DNA of 64,000 bases from Ornithinicoccus sp045032955 (GTDB lineage: Bacteria > Actinomycetota > Actinomycetes > Actinomycetales > Dermatophilaceae): NCBI RefSeq assembly GCF_045032955.1, contig NZ_JBJFZU010000003.1, positions 186,001 through 250,000 on the forward strand, given 5' to 3'. The notes under the pieces are model-generated. The model was not told the origin of the DNA and searched no databases. It saw nothing but the letters and a program-made list of their open reading frames with translations. Each line of letters opens with the position of its first letter. Within the stretch, counting starts at the first letter, position 1. Positions 18,004 through 29,528 of the stretch are shown one piece after another. Made by a program: the position numbers and the translations under genes.

Positions 18004-19492
18004 AGCGGCGCCCGGAGCCCGAGGAGCTCGAGTACGCCACCACCGAGCCGCCGGAGCGCGCTCCGGAGCCGGCGCCCTGACGGCCACGACCCCCGCCGCC
18101 ACCGGAGGCGCCACCACCGGTGCGTCCGCCGCGACCGCCGCCGCCGGAGGCGCCGCCACCGTTGCGTCCACGGCCACCGCCGGAGGCGCCGCCACCGTTG
18201 CGCCCGCGACCGCCGCCGGTGGAACCGCCGTTGCCGCCGGAGCGGCCACGACCGCCACCGCCGCCGCCCTGACGGGGCTGCTGGGTCTGCGGCTCGGACG
18301 GGGCCAGACCGCCGGGGACGAAGCTGCGCTCGCCGGGGGCCAGCTCGGTCAGGATCGGGTGGGTGGCGTGCGCCTTGGTGGTGGTCGGCTTGATGCCGGC
18401 CGCCCGGGTGAGGGAGCGCACGTCGCGTACCTGGTCGTCGCTCATCAGGGTCACCACGGTGCCCGCGGCGCCGGCCCGCGCGGTCCGGCCGGAGCGGTGC
18501 AGGTAGGCCTTGTGCTCGACCGGCGGGTCGGCGTGCACCACCAGGGCGACGTCGTCCACGTGGATGCCACGGGCCGCGATGTCGGTCGCGACCAGGGTGC
18601 TGGCGCGGCCCGAGTGGAAGGCCTCCATGTTCCGGGTCCGGGCGTTCTGGGCCAGGTTGCCGTGCAGCTCGACAGCCGGGACACCGGCACCGTTGAGCTG
18701 CTTCGCGAGCTTCTTGGCGCCGTGCTTGGTCCGGGTGAACATGACCGTCCGGCCGGGGGCGGCGCCCAGGTCGGTGAGCACGGCCAGCCGGTCGGCGGTG
18801 CTGATGTGCAGCACGTGGTGCGACATCGCCGAGACCGGCGACTGCGCGGAGTCGGCGTGGTGGGTGACCGGGTTGGACAGGTAGCGCTTGGCGATGACGT
18901 CGACGCCGGCGTCCAGGGTGGCCGAGAAGAGCATCTTCTGGCCGTCCCGGGGGGTGCGGTCCAGCAGCCGCTTGACCACCGGCAGGAAGCCGAGGTCGGC
19001 CATGTGGTCGGCCTCGTCGAGGATGGTCACCCGCACCTGCGAGAGGTCGGCGAAGCCCTGGCCGATCAGGTCCTCCAGGCGCCCGGGGCAGGCGACCAGG
19101 ACGTCGATGCCGGCCTGCAGCGCCCGCACCTGCGGGTTCTGGCCGACACCGCCGAAGACGGTGAGGTGCTTGAGCCCCGCCGCGGCGGCCAGCGGCTCCA
19201 GCGACGCGGCGATCTGCCCGGCCAGCTCACGGGTGGGGGCCAGGATGAGGGCCCGGGGGGCGCGGCCCCGACGCTGCGACGCGGCGCGGTCGGCCTGCAG
19301 GGCGGCGACCATCGGCAGCAGGAAGGCGTACGTCTTGCCGGAGCCGGTGCGGCCACGGCCGAGGACGTCCCGGCCGGCGAAGGAGTCGGGGAGGGTGGCG
19401 GCCTGGATCGGGGTCGGCACGGTGATGCCGCGGTCCGCCAGGATGGCGCAGAGGGAGGAGGGCACGCCGAGGTCGGCGAAGGAAGAGGTCAC
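18002..19492 (-). CDS. DEAD-box RNA helicase with Gly/Arg-rich tail
   Basis: A 496-residue ATP-dependent RNA helicase of the RhlE/DeaD group. The Q-motif (FADLGVPSSL, TPIQAATLP), motif I (GRTGSGKTYAF), motif II DEAD, motif III (SAT) and the late HRSGRTARAG motif are all present. From about residue 400 the protein becomes a GRG/GGGASGG repeat tail, suitable for RNA binding and possibly condensate formation. The start is GTG 19492. It probably acts in RNA unwinding or ribosome assembly. It stands alone between converging and diverging neighbours. Confidence 0.93.
   Translation of the reverse strand: MTSSFADLGVPSSLCAILADRGITVPTPIQAATLPDSFAGRDVLGRGRTGSGKTYAFLLPMVAALQADRAASQRRGRAPRALILAPTRELAGQIAASLEPLAAAAGLKHLTVFGGVGQNPQVRALQAGIDVLVACPGRLEDLIGQGFADLSQVRVTILDEADHMADLGFLPVVKRLLDRTPRDGQKMLFSATLDAGVDVIAKRYLSNPVTHHADSAQSPVSAMSHHVLHISTADRLAVLTDLGAAPGRTVMFTRTKHGAKKLAKQLNGAGVPAVELHGNLAQNARTRNMEAFHSGRASTLVATDIAARGIHVDDVALVVHADPPVEHKAYLHRSGRTARAGAAGTVVTLMSDDQVRDVRSLTRAAGIKPTTTKAHATHPILTELAPGERSFVPGGLAPSEPQTQQPRQGGGGGGRGRSGGNGGSTGGGRGRNGGGASGGGRGRNGGGASGGGGRGGRTGGGASGGGGGRGRQGAGSGARSGGSVVAYSSSSGSGRR
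18143..18202 (-). repeat. In-gene tandem repeat encoding the helicase tail (36-bp period)
   Basis: A 24-base core beginning gccggaggcgcc occurs at 18143-18166 and again at 18179-18202, a 36-base period equal to 12 residues (GRGRNGGGASGG). A diverged third copy lies near 18101. It is coding repeat sequence, prone to length change. Confidence 0.6.
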
Positions 19493-19651
19493 GGTGATCT
19501 TTCGAGACGTGTGCGGTGTCCCACCCGGCGCGCTGGCCCGTGGGGGCGGCGCGACCTAGGCAGCCCGAGGCTGCGTGATCAGGCATCCCGAGGTGAGACG
19601 GTGCAGGACGCTACCCACGAGTCTACCCGAGGAACGTCCGGACCCGACATC

Positions 19652-20482
19652 ATGGGTCGCATGGGACACCTGCAGCAGTACCACCACGACGGGCTGACCT
19701 TCGACGTGCAGGACGCGGGGCCGCAGGACGGGCCACCCGTGGTGCTGCTGCACGGGTTCCCCCAGGACGCGAGCGCCTGGGACGGTGTCGCCGGCCTGCT
19801 GCACGAGCGCGGGGTGCGCACCCTGGCCCCGCACCAGCGGGGGTACAGCCTCGGTGCCCGGCCGGTCCGGGCCCGGGCCTACGCCCTGCCGTGGCTGGTG
19901 GGCGACGTCCTGGCGCTGCTCGAGGCGGCCGGCCTGGAGCGGGCGCACGTCGTGGGCCACGACTGGGGCGGCTTCGTGGCGTGGGCCCTGGCCGCCTGGC
20001 ACCCGGAGCGGGTCAGCGCGGTGACGGTGCTGTCCACGCCGCACCCGGCGGCACTGCGCTGGGCCGTCCGGCACGCCGGTCAGGCCCGACGCAGCTGGTA
20101 CGTCGGGGCCTTCCAGGTGCCCCTCCTGCCCGAGCTGGTGCTGGCCCGGATGATGGACCGGGGCGCCCTGGTGCGGACCGGGCTCCCGGCGCCGGACGCG
20201 CAGCGGTACGCCCGCCGGCTCGGCACCCGGCAGGCGCTGCGGGGGCCGGTCAACTGGTACCGCGGCGCCCGGGTGCGCGGCACCCCGGCGGTGGGCACGG
20301 TCGCGGTGCCGACCACCTTCGCCTGGGGCTCGAAGGACCCGTTCCTGGGTCGTGCCGCCGCCGAACGCACGAGCCGTCACGTCCGCGGCGACTACCGCTT
20401 CGTCGAGCTGGACGGAGGGCACTGGCTCCCCGAGCGGCGCCCTGAAGAGGTCGCGCAGGCGGTGCTCTCCCGCACCGGGTGA
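19652..20482 (+). CDS. Alpha/beta-fold hydrolase (epoxide hydrolase / haloalkane dehalogenase-like)
   Basis: A 276-residue soluble hydrolase. It has the oxyanion HGFPQDASAWDGV motif near residues 35-47, and the nucleophile elbow VGHDWGGFVAW with an aspartate nucleophile typical of epoxide hydrolases and dehalogenases. The final histidine lies in LDGGHWLPERRPEEV. ATG 19652 and ATG 19661 are both in frame and neither has a convincing ribosome binding site. The substrate is unknown. Confidence 0.85.
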   Translation: MGRMGHLQQYHHDGLTFDVQDAGPQDGPPVVLLHGFPQDASAWDGVAGLLHERGVRTLAPHQRGYSLGARPVRARAYALPWLVGDVLALLEAAGLERAHVVGHDWGGFVAWALAAWHPERVSAVTVLSTPHPAALRWAVRHAGQARRSWYVGAFQVPLLPELVLARMMDRGALVRTGLPAPDAQRYARRLGTRQALRGPVNWYRGARVRGTPAVGTVAVPTTFAWGSKDPFLGRAAAERTSRHVRGDYRFVELDGGHWLPERRPEEVAQAVLSRTG

Positions 20483-20548
20483 GCGGGGGAGATGTCGCGT
20501 GCGCGGCAGGGCTGTGGACGAGCAGCGGGGGTCGTCGGTGCTCGCGCC

Positions 20549-20554
20549 TAGTCT
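20549..20554 (+). promoter_or_regulatory. Leaderless -10 box (TAGTCT) of the SNF2 helicase gene
   Basis: TAGTCT is followed by 6 bases (CGTGCC) and then ATG 20561, with no Shine-Dalgarno sequence. Confidence 0.5.
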
Positions 20555-20560
20555 CGTGCC

Positions 20561-23500
20561 ATGCCCGCGCCCGACATCTCCGCCGCCGACTGGGTGCTGG
20601 ACGTCGAGGACACCCAGGTGGTGTCCCGGCTCGGCGAGCTGGTGCTGGCCCGCGCCCAGGGGTATGCCGACGCCGGTCACGTCCGCACCCTGGTGACCGG
20701 GCCGGACGGCTCGGTGCTGGTGGGGACGGTCGCCGGCAGCGGCGGACGGGCATACCAGAGCGTGGTGCGGCTGCTGGAGCGCACCGGCCCCCGCTGGAGC
20801 GGGGAGTGCAGCTGCCCGGTGGGCCAGGACTGCAAGCACACCGTCGCAGTGGTGCTCACCGCCCGGTCGCGGCTGCGCGGGTCGGCGCCGGTGCCGGCCC
20901 CCGGTGCCGACTGGGCCTCGAGGCTGGACCCGCTGGTGCAGCAGCCCCCGCCGGCCGAGGGCGGCCCGACGCACCGGGTCGCCGTGCAGGTGTCGCTGAG
21001 CGCCGGCCGGGGCGGTCACGAGGAGCGGCAGCGGGTCACCCTGTGCCCGGTCCGGCCCGGCCGGAGCAAGCCGTGGGTGCGCCAGGGCGTCGGCTGGAAC
21101 GACCTGACGAACAGGTGGTCCCGGGTCGCCGTCGAGCCCCGCCAACGGGCGCTGCTGGCGCAGCTGGCGGCGCTGGGCCGCAGCTCCGGGTTCGGCTACT
21201 TCGCCACCTCGCACGAGCTGCCCCTCGGGGAGATCGGCGCGGTGGCCTGGCCGGTGCTCCGCCAGCTCGACCGGGAGGGCATCGCGCTGGTGCCCGGGCC
21301 CGGGGTCACCGGGGTGGAACTGGGCCGGGGCGCGGCGCACCTGGGCATCGACCTGGTGCGCACGCAGCAGGGAGGCCTGCGCCTGGGGCCCGGTGTCCAG
21401 GTCGAGGAGGCACCGTCCTCGCGCCGGGAGCTGTTCCTCATCGGCCGGCCGGCGCACGGCCTGGGCTGGGTGGACGAGGACGGGGTGCTCAGCCTGTGGC
21501 CGGTGGCCGGGGTGCTGCCGGCCGCGGTCCTGCCGGTGCTCGAGTCCGGACAGGACGTGCAGATCCCGGCGGAGGACGTCGGCACCTTCCTCGAGCGTTA
21601 CTACCCGGCGCTGGCCCACCAGGTCGAGCTGACCTCCAGCGACGGCAGCGTCCCGACGCCCCGCACCTGCCCACCCCGGCTGCGCCTGGAGCTGACACCG
21701 GAGGCCGGGCACGTGCTGCACCTGAGGTGGAGCTTCGTCTACACCGTCCCCGGGATCACCCCGGAGCCCGCGCAGGCCACCGTGGCGGTGGGGGAGCCGG
21801 GGACGGAGGAGCCGTGGCGCGACCCGGCCGCCGAACGACGGGCGGCGGGCGCGGTGCTGCCGCTGCTGGAGGCCGTCCCCGCGCTGACCGCGGGCCGGGA
21901 GCCAGCCCTGCGGGGCCGAATGACGCTGGTCGGCGCCGCCACCGCGCGGTTCGCCACCGAGGTGCTGCCCCGGCTGGAGCAGGAGGAGGACCTCGAGGTG
22001 GTGGTGCACGGGGACGGGGGCCTCGCCACCTACGCCGAGGCGGCCGAGGCTCCGGTGGTGCACCTGAGCAGCACCGAGGCGGGCGCGGGGGACTGGTTCG
22101 ACCTGCACGTGCGGGTCACCGTGGACGGGCAGGAGGTGCCCTTCGAGGAGCTCTTCGCGGCGCTGTCGCTGGACCAGGAGGTGCTGCTCCTGGAGTCCGG
22201 CACCTGGCTGCGGCTGGACCGTCCCGAGCTGCACGGGCTGCGCCGGCTGATCGAGGAGGCCCGCGAGCTGGTCGACCCCCGGGACCGGACGGAGCAGGAC
22301 ACGGTGCGGGTCAGCGTCTACCAGGCCGGCCTGTGGGAGGAGCTGGTGCAGACCGGTCTGGTGCAGGAGCAGCAGGGCCGTTGGCACGAGCAGGTGGCCG
22401 CCCTGGTGGCCCTCGGCGACGGGGACCGGGGGCTGGTGCTGCCCCCGCCCGGGCTGGACGCGACCCTGCGCCCCTACCAGCTCGAGGGGTACCGGTGGCT
22501 GGCCCGGCTGTGGGACGCGGGCCTGGGCGGCATCCTGGCCGACGACATGGGGCTGGGCAAGACGCTGCAGGCGCTGGCGATGGTGGTGCGGGCCGAGCAC
22601 CGCGCCGAGCTCGGTGACGGGCCGGTGCTGGTGGTGGCCCCGACCAGTGTGGTCGGGGCCTGGGCACAGGAGGCGGCACGCTTCGCGCCGCACCTGCGCA
22701 CGGTGACCATCGGCGCCACCCGACGGCGCCGGGGCACCGACCTGGCGGAGGCGGTCGGGGGAGCGGACCTGGTGCTGACCACGTACACCCTGCTGCGGCT
22801 GGAGGCGGAGCAGTACCAGGGGTTGCCGTGGAGCGCGGCGGTCCTGGACGAGGCGCAGTTCGCCAAGAACCACCGCTCGGCCACCTACCGCGCGCTGCGC
22901 GACCTCGGGGCACGACGCACCTTCGCCATCACCGGCACCCCGCTGGAGAACACCCTCATGGACCTGTGGTCGATGACCTCGCTGGCGGCACCCGGTCTGT
23001 TCCCCCGTCCGGAGGTCTTCACCCAGCGCTACCGGGTGCCCATCGAGAGCGGCGGCGCGACCGACGAGCTGGCCCGGCTGCGGGCCCGGGTCCGTCCCTT
23101 CCTGCTGCGCCGGACCAAGAGCGAGGTCGCGGCCGAGCTGCCCGACAAGATCGAGCAGACGCTGCAGGTGGACCTGCACCCGGCCCACCGCCGTCTCTAC
23201 GACCAGCACCTGCAGCGGGAGCGGCAACGGATCCTCGGGCTGCTGGCCGACATGGACCGCAACCGGGTGCAGATCTTCCGGGCGCTGACCGCGATGCGCC
23301 AGCTGGCCCTGGACCCCTCCCTGCTCGACGAGGCGCACGCCGGGGTCGCCACCTCGGCGAAGATCACCGCCCTGGTCGAGCAGCTCACCGAGATCGCGGC
23401 CGAGGGGCACCGGGCGCTGGTCTTCTCCAGCTTCACCAGCTACCTGGCGCTGGTCCGCGGTGCGCTGCGGGAGGCCGGTCTCGAGCACGCCTACCTGGAC

Positions 23501-23860
23501 GGCAGCACCCGGCACCGGGCGGCCGTGGTGGCCGGCTTCCGGGAGGGCGACCAGCCGGTGTTCCTGATCAGCCTCAAGGCCGGTGGGGTCGGGCTCACCC
23601 TCACCGAGGCCGACTACGTCTTCGTGCTCGACCCGTGGTGGAACCCCGCGGCGGAGGCCCAGGCCGTCGACCGCACGCACCGGATCGGCCAGGAACGGAC
23701 CGTGCACGTCTACCGGATGGTCTCCACCGGGACCATCGAGGAGAAGGTGGTGGCCCTGCAGCAGCGCAAGCGGGAGCTGTTCACCAGCGTCGTCGACGCG
23801 GGCGAGTTCCGGTCCGGCACCGTCACCGCGGACGACATCCGTGATCTGCTGGACCCATGA
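20561..23860 (+). CDS. SNF2/RapA-family helicase with N-terminal SWIM zinc finger
   Basis: A 1099-residue ATP-driven DNA translocase. The SWIM zinc motif CSCPVGQDCKH lies at about residues 83-93. A long middle region without clear motifs follows. The SNF2 ATPase comes next: motif I ADDMGLGKT (about 660-668), DEAQ box (about 763), the ITGTPLENTLMDLWS motif, and a helicase C domain (FSSFTSYLALVRG, GGVGLTLTEADYV, DRTHRIGQ). Bacterial SWIM-SNF2 proteins are linked to DNA repair and chromatin-like remodelling, but the role of this subfamily is not settled. It overlaps the next gene by 4 bases. Confidence 0.93.
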   Translation: MPAPDISAADWVLDVEDTQVVSRLGELVLARAQGYADAGHVRTLVTGPDGSVLVGTVAGSGGRAYQSVVRLLERTGPRWSGECSCPVGQDCKHTVAVVLTARSRLRGSAPVPAPGADWASRLDPLVQQPPPAEGGPTHRVAVQVSLSAGRGGHEERQRVTLCPVRPGRSKPWVRQGVGWNDLTNRWSRVAVEPRQRALLAQLAALGRSSGFGYFATSHELPLGEIGAVAWPVLRQLDREGIALVPGPGVTGVELGRGAAHLGIDLVRTQQGGLRLGPGVQVEEAPSSRRELFLIGRPAHGLGWVDEDGVLSLWPVAGVLPAAVLPVLESGQDVQIPAEDVGTFLERYYPALAHQVELTSSDGSVPTPRTCPPRLRLELTPEAGHVLHLRWSFVYTVPGITPEPAQATVAVGEPGTEEPWRDPAAERRAAGAVLPLLEAVPALTAGREPALRGRMTLVGAATARFATEVLPRLEQEEDLEVVVHGDGGLATYAEAAEAPVVHLSSTEAGAGDWFDLHVRVTVDGQEVPFEELFAALSLDQEVLLLESGTWLRLDRPELHGLRRLIEEARELVDPRDRTEQDTVRVSVYQAGLWEELVQTGLVQEQQGRWHEQVAALVALGDGDRGLVLPPPGLDATLRPYQLEGYRWLARLWDAGLGGILADDMGLGKTLQALAMVVRAEHRAELGDGPVLVVAPTSVVGAWAQEAARFAPHLRTVTIGATRRRRGTDLAEAVGGADLVLTTYTLLRLEAEQYQGLPWSAAVLDEAQFAKNHRSATYRALRDLGARRTFAITGTPLENTLMDLWSMTSLAAPGLFPRPEVFTQRYRVPIESGGATDELARLRARVRPFLLRRTKSEVAAELPDKIEQTLQVDLHPAHRRLYDQHLQRERQRILGLLADMDRNRVQIFRALTAMRQLALDPSLLDEAHAGVATSAKITALVEQLTEIAAEGHRALVFSSFTSYLALVRGALREAGLEHAYLDGSTRHRAAVVAGFREGDQPVFLISLKAGGVGLTLTEADYVFVLDPWWNPAAEAQAVDRTHRIGQERTVHVYRMVSTGTIEEKVVALQQRKRELFTSVVDAGEFRSGTVTADDIRDLLDP

Positions 23861-24555
23861 GAGCAGCAGCGGCGCAGCGGGCAAGGGCAACGGCGAGGGC
23901 ATCGACGTGGGCCCTGGTGCACGACGAGCGGCGTGCCCTGGTCGAGCTCCTCGAGGGATTCGACCCCGAGCACTGGGAGCAGCCCTCCCTCTGCCCGGGA
24001 TGGAGCGTCCACGACGTGGCCGCGCACCTGGTCGACAACGCGCGGACCACCACGCCGCGGCTGCTCGCGGCGATGGCCCGGGCCCGCTTCGACTTCGACC
24101 GGCAGAACCAGCAGGGGGTGGACCGGGAGCGCGGCGCCGACCCCGCGCGGACCGTGGCCCGACTGCGCGAGGTGGCCGGCCGCACCTCGGGGCCGCCCGC
24201 ACCGCTGGACAGCCGGCTCGTCGAGGAGGTGCTGCACGGGGAGGACATCCGCCGCCCGCTCGGGTATGCGCACCGTTACGCACCGGAGGCGGTGGACCGC
24301 TCGCTGCGCTACCAGGCCCGGACCCGGGTGGGCCTCGGCGGGGGCCGGGAGCGCGTCGCCGGGCTCACCCTGCGGCCGGACGACCGTGCGCCGGACGCGG
24401 CCGGCGCGGGGCAGCCGACCGGGGACGACGACGGACCGGTCGTCACCGGTCCGGCCCTGTCCCTGCTGCTGGTCGTCTCGGGACGCGGCACGGCGCTGGA
24501 CGACCTGTCCGGTCCGGGGCTGGACCTGCTGCGGGACCGGGTGCGCCGCCCCTGA
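23857..24555 (+). CDS. Maleylpyruvate isomerase family mycothiol-dependent enzyme (DinB fold)
   Basis: A 232-residue protein with the four-helix DinB/MDMPI architecture. The conserved PSLCPGWSVHDVAAHL motif (about residues 43-58) carries the first metal ligand, and a later LVEEVLHGEDIRRPLG block carries the others. Members couple mycothiol or other thiols to small electrophiles. Translation is coupled to the SNF2 helicase through ATGA at 23857-23860, a neighbour with no obvious biochemical link. Specific substrate unknown. Confidence 0.85.
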   Translation: MRAAAAQRARATARASTWALVHDERRALVELLEGFDPEHWEQPSLCPGWSVHDVAAHLVDNARTTTPRLLAAMARARFDFDRQNQQGVDRERGADPARTVARLREVAGRTSGPPAPLDSRLVEEVLHGEDIRRPLGYAHRYAPEAVDRSLRYQARTRVGLGGGRERVAGLTLRPDDRAPDAAGAGQPTGDDDGPVVTGPALSLLLVVSGRGTALDDLSGPGLDLLRDRVRRP

Positions 24556-24647
24556 CGTCACGATTTCGCAACGGACGGGTGTGTCGGGCAACGTCGTGGC
24601 CGGTCCATGCGTCTATGGGTGGTCGGACGATGACGAAGGGGAGTCCC

Positions 24648-25469
<822 letters not shown>

Positions 25470-25475
25470 GCCACC

Positions 25476-26644
25476 TCAGTTGCCGGCACGACGCTTGTTG
25501 TAGACGTCGAAGGCGACCGCGAGCAGCAGCACCATGCCCTTGACCAGCTGCTGGATCGACTGGTCGAGCCCCATCAGCTGCATGCCGTTGGACATCACCG
25601 CCATGATCAGCCCGCCGATCATCGCCCCGGTCACCCGGCCGACGCCGCCGGTCACCGCGGCGCCGCCGATGAAGCAGGCGGCGATGGCGTCCAGCTCGAA
25701 CATGTTGCCAGCCCCCGGCTGGGCACCGTTCATCCGCGAGGAGTAGACGACGCCGGCGATGCCGGCGAGCAGGCCCATGTTGACGAAGATGAGGAAGTTG
25801 ACCTTCTTCACCTTCACCCCGGAGAGCCGGGCGGCGGTCAGGTTGCCGCCGATCGCGTAGACGTTGCGTCCGAAGACGGTCTTCTGGGTGACCAGCGCGT
25901 AGATCAGGATCAGTACGGCGAGCAGGATGAGCACGTTCGGCAGGCCACGGCTCTGGGCCAGCTGGTAGCCGAACCACATCACCACCGCGCTCACCACGAG
26001 GACCTTGAGGATCCACAGCGGCAGCGCGCCGACCTCCTGCTCGTAGGCGATGGCGGCCCGGCGCTGGCGCCACTCGTTGACGGCATACCCGACCACGGCG
26101 ACGGCGAAGATCACCAGCGTGAAGACGTCGACGCCGTACCCTCCCAGCAACCCGTTCTGGAAGCCGTTGGCGATCTGGTAGTAGGGGCCGCCGAAGGGAG
26201 AGAGCGACGTGTTCCCCAGCACCTGGAAGGTCAGCCCACGGAAGATGAGCATCCCGGCCAGGGTCACGATGAACGCCGGGATCCCCACGTAGGCCACCCA
26301 GAATCCCTGCCAGCACCCGGCCAGGACGCCGACCGCCAGGGCCGCGAGCACCCCGACCCACCAGGGCATACCTCCCCTGATGGAGATGACCGCCGCGGTC
26401 GCCCCGGTCAGGGCCACCAGCGAGCCCACCGACAGGTCGATGTGGCCGCCGATGATGACGATGATCATCCCGATCGCCAGGATGAGGATGTAGGAGTACT
26501 GCAGGACGATGTTGGTCAGGTTCCCCGGCGTCAGGAAGCTCGGGTGCAGGACCGAGAAGAACGCCACGATGACCACCAGGGCCAGCAGGATGCCGCTCTG
26601 CCGGATGTTGCTGGTGATCAGGTCCTTGATGTTCAGGGTCCCGG

Positions 26645-26648
<4 letters not shown>
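25476..26648 (-). CDS. gguB: Multiple-sugar / L-arabinose ABC transporter permease (GguB/MmsB type)
   Basis: A 390-residue inner-membrane permease of the CUT2 family with about ten hydrophobic spans. The signature IGMIIVIIGGHIDLSVGSLVAL near residues 55-75 (shortened: GGHIDLSVGS) is typical of ribose/xylose/arabinose permeases, and the cytoplasmic EAA-like GRNVYAIGGN block is present. It is the last gene of the arabinose unit. Its ATG overlaps the intended stop of the upstream ATPase (ATGA at 26645-26648), which matters for the frameshift discussed there. Confidence 0.92.
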
Positions 26649-28190
<1,542 letters not shown>

Positions 28191-28239
28191 CGGGCTCCTC
28201 ACAGGGGGCCACCGGCGCCGGGCACGGTGGTGGGGTGTC

Positions 28240-28278
28240 CCGCCCCGACCCGCCGCGGGTCGCGGCGGGTCGGGGCGG
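28240..28278 (-). promoter_or_regulatory. 17-bp perfect stem-loop between binding-protein and ATPase genes
   Basis: CCGCCCCGACCCGCCGC (28240-28256) and its exact complement at 28262-28278 enclose a 5-base loop. It lies in the 103-base gap after the binding protein and 50 bases before the ATPase start. It most likely attenuates transcription or protects the 3' end of upstream mRNA, giving more binding protein than membrane subunits. No T-run is present. Confidence 0.7.
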
Positions 28279-28293
28279 CGGGGGACAGGGGGG

Positions 28294-29457
28294 TCACTCG
28301 GCGACGCCGGCGTCGATCTCCTCCTGGCTCCAGTACTCGGAGTCGACGAGCAGCTCGGTGATGTTGTCCTGGTAGACCACGTCGGACTCGAGCAGGAACG
28401 AGGGGACGACCTTGACGCCGTTGTCGTAGCTCTCGGTGTCGTTGGCCTCCGCCTCACCGCCGCCCATGAACGCGTCCACGGTGACGACGGCCTGGTCGGC
28501 GAGCTTGCGGGTGTCCTTGAAGATCGTCGAGAACTGCACGCCGTCGTCGATCAGCTTCACCGAGGCGATCTCGGCGTCCTGGCCGGAGACGACGGGCAGG
28601 CCGTCCTCGACCGTGGTGCCCATGCCGTCGTTCTGCAGCGCGGTGATGATGCCGCGGGACAGGCCGTCGTAGGGGGAGAGCACACCGTGCAGCTCGGTGC
28701 CGTCGCTGTAGGTGCTGGTGAGCAGGTCCTCCATCCGGCGCTGGGCCGTCTCCTGCTGCCAGCGCAGGGTGGCCGCCTGCTCGATGTCCATCTGGCCGGA
28801 GGGCACCTCGAGGGTGCCGTCGTCCAGGTAGGGCTGCAGGGTGTCCATCGCGCCGTCCCAGAAGAAGTGCGCGTTGTTGTCGTCCAGCGACCCCGCGAAG
28901 AGCTCGATGTTGAACGGTCCCTCGGCGTCGCCCTCGGACCCGTCCTCGTTGAGCAGCCCCAGCCCGACCAGCACCGAGGTGGCCTGCTGGACACCGACGT
29001 TGTAGTTGTCGAAGGTGACGTAGAAGTCGACGTTCTCGCTGTCCCGGATCAGCCGGTCGTAGGAGATGACCGGGATGCCCTCGGCGGCGGCCGCGTCCAG
29101 CTGGCTGGACAGCGCGGTGCCGTCGATCGCGGCGATCACCAGGGCGTCCGCGCCGTTGGTGATCATCTGGTCGATCTGCTGGCTCTGGGTGGGGATGTCG
29201 TCGTTGGCGAACTGGAGGTCGACGTCGTAGCCGGCCTCCTCCAGGCCTGCCTGGACGGCCTCGCCGTCGGCGATCCAACGTTCGGACGTCTGGGTCGGCA
29301 TCGCCACACCGACCGTCCCGCCCTCCCCGCCGGCGTCGGCCGACGTGTCGTCCCCGTCGGCACCGCCGCCGGACCCTGCCCCCTCGCCGCCGCAGGCGGC
29401 GAGGGTGAGGGCGAAGGTGGCTCCGGCGACGATGGCGGTGTACCTACGGTTCTTCAT
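28294..29457 (-). CDS. chvE: Sugar ABC transporter substrate-binding lipoprotein (ChvE/XylF type)
   Basis: A 387-residue binding protein of the periplasmic-binding-protein type 1 family (ChvE/XylF). ATG 29457 begins a lipoprotein signal with lipobox LAAC (cysteine near residue 22) and a glycine/acidic linker. The body starts TVGVAMPTQTSERW, the usual opening for this family, and contains DALVIAAIDGTALS and VISYDRLI. ChvE-type proteins bind L-arabinose, D-galactose or D-xylose. The araBDA genes upstream make L-arabinose the likely ligand. Confidence 0.92.
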   Translation of the reverse strand: MKNRRYTAIVAGATFALTLAACGGEGAGSGGGADGDDTSADAGGEGGTVGVAMPTQTSERWIADGEAVQAGLEEAGYDVDLQFANDDIPTQSQQIDQMITNGADALVIAAIDGTALSSQLDAAAAEGIPVISYDRLIRDSENVDFYVTFDNYNVGVQQATSVLVGLGLLNEDGSEGDAEGPFNIELFAGSLDDNNAHFFWDGAMDTLQPYLDDGTLEVPSGQMDIEQAATLRWQQETAQRRMEDLLTSTYSDGTELHGVLSPYDGLSRGIITALQNDGMGTTVEDGLPVVSGQDAEIASVKLIDDGVQFSTIFKDTRKLADQAVVTVDAFMGGGEAEANDTESYDNGVKVVPSFLLESDVVYQDNITELLVDSEYWSQEEIDAGVAE

Positions 29458-29477
29458 GGTGTCTCCTCTGGTTGGTC

Positions 29478-29492
29478 GTCCCGGTGCGGGAC
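29478..29492 (-). other. Short hairpin between araA and the binding-protein gene
   Basis: GTCCCG and CGGGAC form a perfect 6-bp stem with a 3-base loop in the 71-base gap downstream of araA. It could act as an mRNA processing or partial termination signal separating the catabolic and transport genes. No independent promoter is evident. Confidence 0.35.
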
Positions 29493-29528
29493 TGGGTGCG
29501 GTGTGCCGGTGCCGGGCCTCACGACAGC

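Noticed and set aside
19556..24283. A 1575-residue open frame antisense to the alpha/beta hydrolase and SNF2 helicase.
   Set aside because: It is the shadow of high-GC coding DNA: Arg/Pro/Gly/His-rich, no domain, and fully opposite two clear genes.
28240..28278. A mobile-element end or attachment site at the GC-rich hairpin.
   Set aside because: No direct repeat flanks it and the operon continues across it; an intercistronic RNA element is simpler.
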